A stretch of 64,000 bases of DNA from contig NC_090703.1 in the NCBI RefSeq assembly GCF_040954835.1, positions 7,745,001 through 7,809,000 on the forward strand, given 5' to 3'. Shown here one piece after another: positions 58,151 to 64,000 of this stretch. Origin of the DNA: Lepisosteus oculatus. Lineage: Eukaryota; Chordata; Actinopteri; Semionotiformes; Lepisosteidae. The translations under genes and the position numbers were made by a program. Each line of letters starts with the position of its first letter. The first letter of the stretch is position 1. The notes under the pieces were generated by a model, which was not told the origin of the DNA, searched no databases, and saw nothing but the letters and a program-made list of their open reading frames with translations.

Positions 58151-61100
58151 GTAAGCACACACCACAGCGGAATAATGGGAAGGTTACCAGGCTTGCTTTA
58201 CAAACTGATTAAATCTGACGAAGTTCCGCCACTGCCTAAATGAAAGGTTTCATTGTGCGATAATAACCTTAGCATGCAAACATACAGTATCAGAAGGAAT
58301 GCTGTGCCGTGTGTGCACTCATCGTTTTGGATATCTGCTGAACGCCACTTGTCCTATACACACAACTTATTTTAAGAAAGCTTCGACACTTTAAACAAAA
58401 TGCTTTTAATATTGATACCGGTTGATCAGTTTTACTGCGCGGGATCAGCATATAACACATGTGATTTCATGGCTATTCTGAGTTACAGTACATTGCAGTA
58501 CATTTTTGCAGCTCACGAGTAAAAAACACCCTTAGTTACTGCATCGCAACTTTCGATGGAAGGATCAGTTAACAGGACAACTCAAAAAATGACACTTGGC
58601 ACTTGAAGAACTTTCCGGGAGAGACTCGACTCGGATGATTCCTGGAGCTCAGGATTCCTGCGGCACAAGAGGGGGATACACGTGCACAACGTGTTTATTT
58701 TCAGCCGCGACAGGTTCACAGCAACTACGAGTCCGGCGCGCTCTCACTTTCCAAATCAGGGAGCAGTGACATTTACTGAGAGCCGGCCACTGAAGCACAG
58801 CTTGTACCCACAACAGCAAGACCTATTCTGATTCTGAAGTTCAAGACCAACTTTGAGTTGGATATCTCATGGTTAAACACGTGTTCGGTGTTTAAATGAT
58901 AGTCATAAGGTGATAGATGTAACATGGTGTTACAAATAGTGTTACAGTGCACACACTGCCACGAGGTGACACAAAGAAAGCCCTTTGCAGTTAGTCTCAT
59001 GGTATTCCTTGCTTATTGTATGTTTAGACCTCATTTTATTTTGCCTATATTGTTTTATTTTGCCTATCTGTGTCTGCATGCCTTTCGCATTAATCACCAA
59101 AGTTTCTTGTGAAAACTTTCACAAAGCCCTGCCATTGTTTTTCTAACCATGTGTTTGCCTGGTCCTATAGTGTTAGACCTTCTAATAACATTGCACAGAA
59201 TAATGGTCACAAAACAACTGCGGAAAACACAATTCAGCACACCAGAAGAGTCAACCTTTCTAAAGGGCATTTGACGTTGGAATGTGGAGCTTGAGAATCA
59301 AAGAAACCATTGCTTTTGATGATTTTAGGAATTGGAAGGTCGAAAAGTGTTTTATCAGGATCTTTTTTTCTCCTCCTGCATGATCATGAAACTTCAATGA
59401 ATGACAAAGCTTGACAAAATATCTATGGTCCAGTCTGGCTGTTTTTTTTCAAATTACAGTCAAATAAGACATGTGACCTGTGATAAATATTATGACACTG
59501 TGATATTCTTTGTCCTCACTACTGCCCTGGAAGTCTTGATGCAACACTGTTCCCCCGTTGCTGTGCTTGAAGATGTCATTGGTGTGAAGGACAGGGGCTA
59601 CAAACTCAGGAGCCAGTTGTTACTGTCATCTGAGACAGTGGTCTTGGTCTTGCATTCCTACATCCCATCATCACTAACACCCCTGACACTGGCAGGCAGC
59701 ATCCACAGGATCACAAGTCCTATTACACAGGACACCCTCACACAGGGTTGGTGGTACCCTGTGGAATGCCCAATTTATGTCGCACAACAAAGGCATGAAA
59801 CACATTCTAGTTCAACTTTAAGGAGTTTATTATATCATTGGCTTTATGCTATTAAGCGGAGCACAATGGTCTTTTGGTAGAGTATACCTTTCATCCTTCT
59901 ATTGTGTTGTTGTCCATGGAGATCTGTCAGCGGAAAGCCAGCCTGGGGAAAGATGGAGAGATATATAGGTGATCTGCTTTCAGAGACTTTTAGAAGCCTC
60001 CTGCATTAATAAGTGTGCACACAACCTGTTTTGTAGCTAAATTGTAAGGTGTCAATAACTGAACAGTTATCCCCTGCATCAGTAGTACTTTGAAAGGTTA
60101 ATTAACACATTTCACTCTGATTCTTCAGGTAGGGGCAACCAACTGTTTATCGTTTCCAAACTTATTATTTGATTAATGGTGCTTACTGAATGAGTCTGAC
60201 ACCATGACACTGACAGGTTGCAATATGACAACACAGTGGGAACAGGGAAACACTGCATTAGCCCCCTATGCTACAGTACATGGCCTCTTTGCATAATGAA
60301 AGAGTATGTACTCTAAAATCAGTTCTTTGTCACACGACAAGTGTTTTACTGCTTCATTAGAAGAACCTGTCTGGACACTCACCAGGTCTTCCTGTTTTGG
60401 AGGCTGATGTCATTGTTTAGAGTCGGATAAGTCATCTCTGGGGAGTGCACCATGTTCAGCTATTGGACTACGAGCACAAGTCAGTCCCAGGATTGACCTG
60501 CATGAGTTTTTTTCAGTATAGCAGAGTTCAACATCAAATGGAGCAAAGCACCAGTCCCATCAGCCTATATGGAAAAACACAAGGCATTGCTCTATAAAAA
60601 TGCACAACAGTCTTGGCACAGAGCTAATACAACTGTAACAGAACTATACACACAAAGTGAAATGAGGGCAACACTGCAGGATCTGGTAGCTTGGCCTGAT
60701 GCAAATGGCAGATGTTCATTCCAGCTTAGTGGAAATTTTGTGGAAAAATGGCACCATTCCAATATGCATGGGGATGCTCATTTTAGTTGAATACGCATTT
60801 TTGTTTGGTAAAGTTCCTTATATTTGAACACCAGTTGGCATAAAGTGTAATGCATTTGCATCAGTTTTCAAGCAGGAAGTACAGATTTAATGCAGAGAAG
60901 CAGCACCAATGGAGTAGCTGATCACAGCTGTGTTCCTTCACTGCAAAGGTGCAAAGGTGCAAGGCTCAGCAGTGGGAGTGGTGTCCCAGCCTGCACCCAT
61001 TTCTTTCCTAATGAGCTACATAGTGTCCCTTGGCACAGACGATCCCTGCAGATTGGGATGTCAAGATTAAAGAAAACAATGGAGCTACCTTGTTAAAGTG

Positions 61101-64000
61101 TCACACTCACACATGACTCTGAGGACTGTAAGAGCTTCACAGCAGCTGGAATCCCTCAGCTGGATGTCTCACTGTCATTCTTCCATCTTCCTTCTCTGCT
61201 GTGTTACCACTACAGCTGATAGTGCTGCTTCTACCTCTCATACTATTTGCATAAAATAACATAATAGGAAGAATAATTTACTCCCCTACAATAATGTTGA
61301 TAGTTCATCCTAGCCCAGGCCTGTGTTCATCACAGGTAGGTGTTGCCTGCTCTCTGACAGATAATACACTGCACATCTGATCCTCTGCTGCCTCCATTCG
61401 CTGTGCTGCAGAGGGACTTTGTTCCTCGGCAGGCAAAAGGTAGCAGAGCAGAGGCAAAGCCGCTGGCTGAGGGATAGCCCAGATTCCAGTCCATAGTGGG
61501 ACAAGGAGAGCACAGGACATCAGCGCAGCTCACCTCAAGGTCACCAGAATGTGTGTGGGCCAGATTGTGAGAGAATGTCTCCACAGGGATAGCCTCTCAT
61601 GACAGTCAATGTCATGGGAACATTGTTTTTATAAAGGCAATTGACACCTTCTTTTAAATGTAGAAGTATGAAACAGAACTATTTCTTGTCTATTATGTCC
61701 CCACATGATGTGGAACATGTATATGGGTTCCTTTCCTAAATCAAAGGACATCTTCTTTTAAACTGAAAGCGCCTGGAATCTGCACAATGACAGTCAATGG
61801 GAAGTTCCAGCACAGTCAGGAATAGAAACTGTATGAGTGAATGGATTAAAGGCTCCTGTCACTCTGTCACAAGGGGGGGGGGGTTATCTGGAGAGCCTGG
61901 GATTTTTCCACTCGCTCCTACAGCATTTCTGCCAGTAATCACTCTCTCAGTCACTCAGTCATGAACCAAAGTAAACCGATTCCTTTAATGAGTACTATTG
62001 AGAGGAGCTACTGTAGAACATTTTAATGTCATATCCACAATCAATGCTGTGAAATGGATCCGTGAAAAGTTTTTAACCCTAAGATTTTTTCACCTGAAAT
62101 ATTTTTTCTCTTTGTTCTTAGAAACAGTTAAACTAAATTTAAAAGGATATAGTACTAAACCTCCCAGTGCACTGTGTAGATGGAGATAAGTCCCAGTAAC
62201 TTCTGTGCAGCACCTAGTGCTTCAGATCCGTGTGGTTAAGATGTTCCAGGCTAAGTCCTAGAAATGAGACACCACAGAAGACCATTGTCTGAAAGACTGA
62301 TAATGGAAAGACAAGGAACACAACCTGATTTAGATCAACCGCATCATGAGATCAGCCGGAAATTGGTGGCTCTCTGGTTTGCAGTCTTGGGAGATATACT
62401 CAGGAGTTTATTGATAAAGAATAACAAATAAAAAGATACATCAGCTTGTCCTTGTACACTGATGCATCAGATCTGAAATGCTGAAGGTAAACAGGATTTA
62501 GGAGCTTTACGGGTGTTCTGTAGTGGGCTGGATCTGGCCCTGCCTGGACCTGTCATTATCTGCATGTGTCCCTGATGTTACCCAGTCCTTTCCCCACACA
62601 GTGGACAGGGAAATGTGACGTGTAATGTCCAGTCTAAGTGCTATGACTTTGCCAGCTATAGCTTTCGTTACGCTAACTGTGGCTTTAAGGATATTTTTAG
62701 GTTTACTTAGAGGTGTTTTGGAAGTTTTCCTTTTCTGTGTGAAGATCTCTTTTGGTTTAACATATCACTCGCCATGTCCTGATGGCTCCCTGGGTGTTTA
62801 CTGTATGTACCATACTTAATCCTTGTTGAACTTTACTCTGTTTTGAGTGTGTCTACAAGATAGTCAGTAACTGTGAAGCCATCTGCCTGAGTAAAACTCT
62901 TATAAATTCTTTCAGTAAAAATTATGGACAGTATATTGGCAGTTTGCCCATAGTTTTGGCAAGATTATGCCTGCATGGACCCAGCCTTTCTATAGTTTGA
63001 TTCATGCTTTATCACATAGTTGTGTGCTTTTATCATGGTATACCAAGGTACAGATTTACAAGGGGGGTGATTGATCTTTAGAGGGAGAGGAAACCTGGGG
63101 AGCTCCTGCTGGTTACTGTATGTATGTCCTGTCAGCTCTCTTTCACAGAGTCAAAAAGGACTTTAAGGCACTTTTGCTTCAGAGCTCCCTCTCCCCCTAA
63201 GCTGTAATTGCAATTGTTTCTGCCGATGCTTTTTAAACTGTACTCTGTATTGAGCTGTACCAGTGCAGCTCTGAATGAGAGTCGTTCAGGATTAGGACAT
63301 GTTGAGTCATGGAGCTATGAGCTCAGCTGTTACTTAAGACCAATTTCAGCTACACCTCTAATTCTGGAGAGATTTGTTTCAGTGACAGGTTTACCTGGCT
63401 ATTAATTAAGGCTTATTGATAAAGAATAACAGTACTAGAAAAGCTAGATTTAAGAGTTAGATAATGATGTTTAAAACATTGTTTAAGCAAACTATAATAG
63501 CCTGCCAGAGAGGGAGGAATGTGAGCAGACATTGCAGAAAAACATCTGTCTTTTGAGCAAGCCAGAGGGTATAGCATACTTTCAGTATGTAGTTATGAAA
63601 CTGCAGTCTTTTAAACAGAAACCTTTTACAGCCAGTCTAATGGGTAAGATGTGTTTCTGTGTCAGTGCGCATTGAAGGGCAGCTGCTTGTGTTTCATTGC
63701 TGTTTTGTGTTTGGTGGTGTGTGTTTGTCGGTGAGAAAGAGAGGTGTGCTTTCAGTTTCTCTCGATTCTGCCTGGCCTTCCTGCAGCATCAGCGCCAGAG
63801 CCAGAGAAATTCCTGTGCTGGCCTGAGGAGAAAGGGAAAGTGAAAGGAGAGCAGAGGAAATAAAAGGATGCTCTGCGTCTCAGCCCTGATGTGCTGAGCT
63901 TTTCTGCTGCAAAGGCATTCCTCTGATATTGCTGCTGCTCCTTGAACTGAGATCTGGTTTCTTTTAATCCTGATCCTCGGAGGCTGAGCTGGTTTCTGAA
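58151..64000 (+). other. SYNE2: Presumed SYNE2 intron 1 (partial)
   Basis: No coding exon is recognised up to the window end. The longest open frame (59401-59880, plus) has no recognisable domain and reads like chance sequence. A 19-bp exact direct repeat occurs at 62408 and 63413. A GAAA-rich IRF/PRDM1-like element lies at 63.83 kb. Confidence 0.35.
62408..63431. repeat. Exact 19-bp direct repeats about 1 kb apart
   Basis: TTATTGATAAAGAATAACA occurs at 62408-62426 and 63413-63431. Flanks differ on the right. Origin unknown: possibly two pieces of one dispersed repeat. Confidence 0.7.

Noticed and set aside
59401-59880. 159-residue plus frame in presumed SYNE2 intron 1
   Set aside because: No recognisable domain, no repeat-protein similarity, ordinary composition and no promoter or splice support. 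Spectrin-type SYNE2 sequence is not present in it.

Overview
This window is vertebrate nuclear DNA. Genes are sparse and split by long introns, exon-intron boundaries are GT-AG, and most of the sequence is non-coding with decayed retroelements. The repeats (5S rRNA-derived SINEs, tRNA-derived SINEs, CR1/L2-type LINE tails) and the strong base-composition contrast between very GC-rich coding exons and AT-rich flanks point to a ray-finned fish. A non-teleost such as a gar is my best guess, but this is inference and not proven by any single feature.

Three protein-coding genes can be supported, all on the minus strand: the 5' end of PPP2R5E (a B56-epsilon PP2A regulatory subunit), complete WDR89 (one coding exon, 387 aa), and complete SGPP1 (sphingosine-1-phosphate phosphatase 1; three coding exons, 482 aa predicted). 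The order PPP2R5E-WDR89-SGPP1 matches human chromosome 14q23, where SYNE2 follows SGPP1 in the opposite orientation. A plus-strand promoter and first-exon candidate at about 57.95-58.15 kb sits where SYNE2 should begin, but no SYNE2 coding sequence is visible, so that call rests on synteny.

Layout: 1-9.78 kb is PPP2R5E intron 2, with a 40-bp minisatellite, a LINE tail and a tRNA-derived SINE. 9.78-9.94 kb is the first coding exon of PPP2R5E. 9.94-14.17 kb is its intron 1. 14.17-14.65 kb is its candidate 5' UTR exon and CCAAT-box promoter. 14.7-19.2 kb is intergenic with repeats. 19.2-20.83 kb is WDR89. 20.83 to about 29-32 kb is the WDR89 upstream region and the WDR89-SGPP1 intergenic region, with 5S-SINEs. 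32.83-52.28 kb is SGPP1. 52.3-52.75 kb is its CpG-rich promoter. 52.75-57.9 kb is the intergenic region before the presumed SYNE2 start. 58.15-64 kb is presumed SYNE2 intron 1.

The genes do not form one pathway. They are a conserved neighbourhood of independent genes: PP2A targeting, a WD-repeat scaffold, and sphingolipid dephosphorylation in the ER. The most interesting signals are regulatory or repeat-borne: canonical CTCF-type motifs carried inside 5S-derived SINEs, with an oppositely oriented motif on the far side of SGPP1; an inverted pair of retroelement termini with a hammerhead-ribozyme-like core; and a UG repeat just upstream of the SGPP1 acceptor that supplies the last catalytic residue. 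I saw nothing that amounts to a new multi-gene system.
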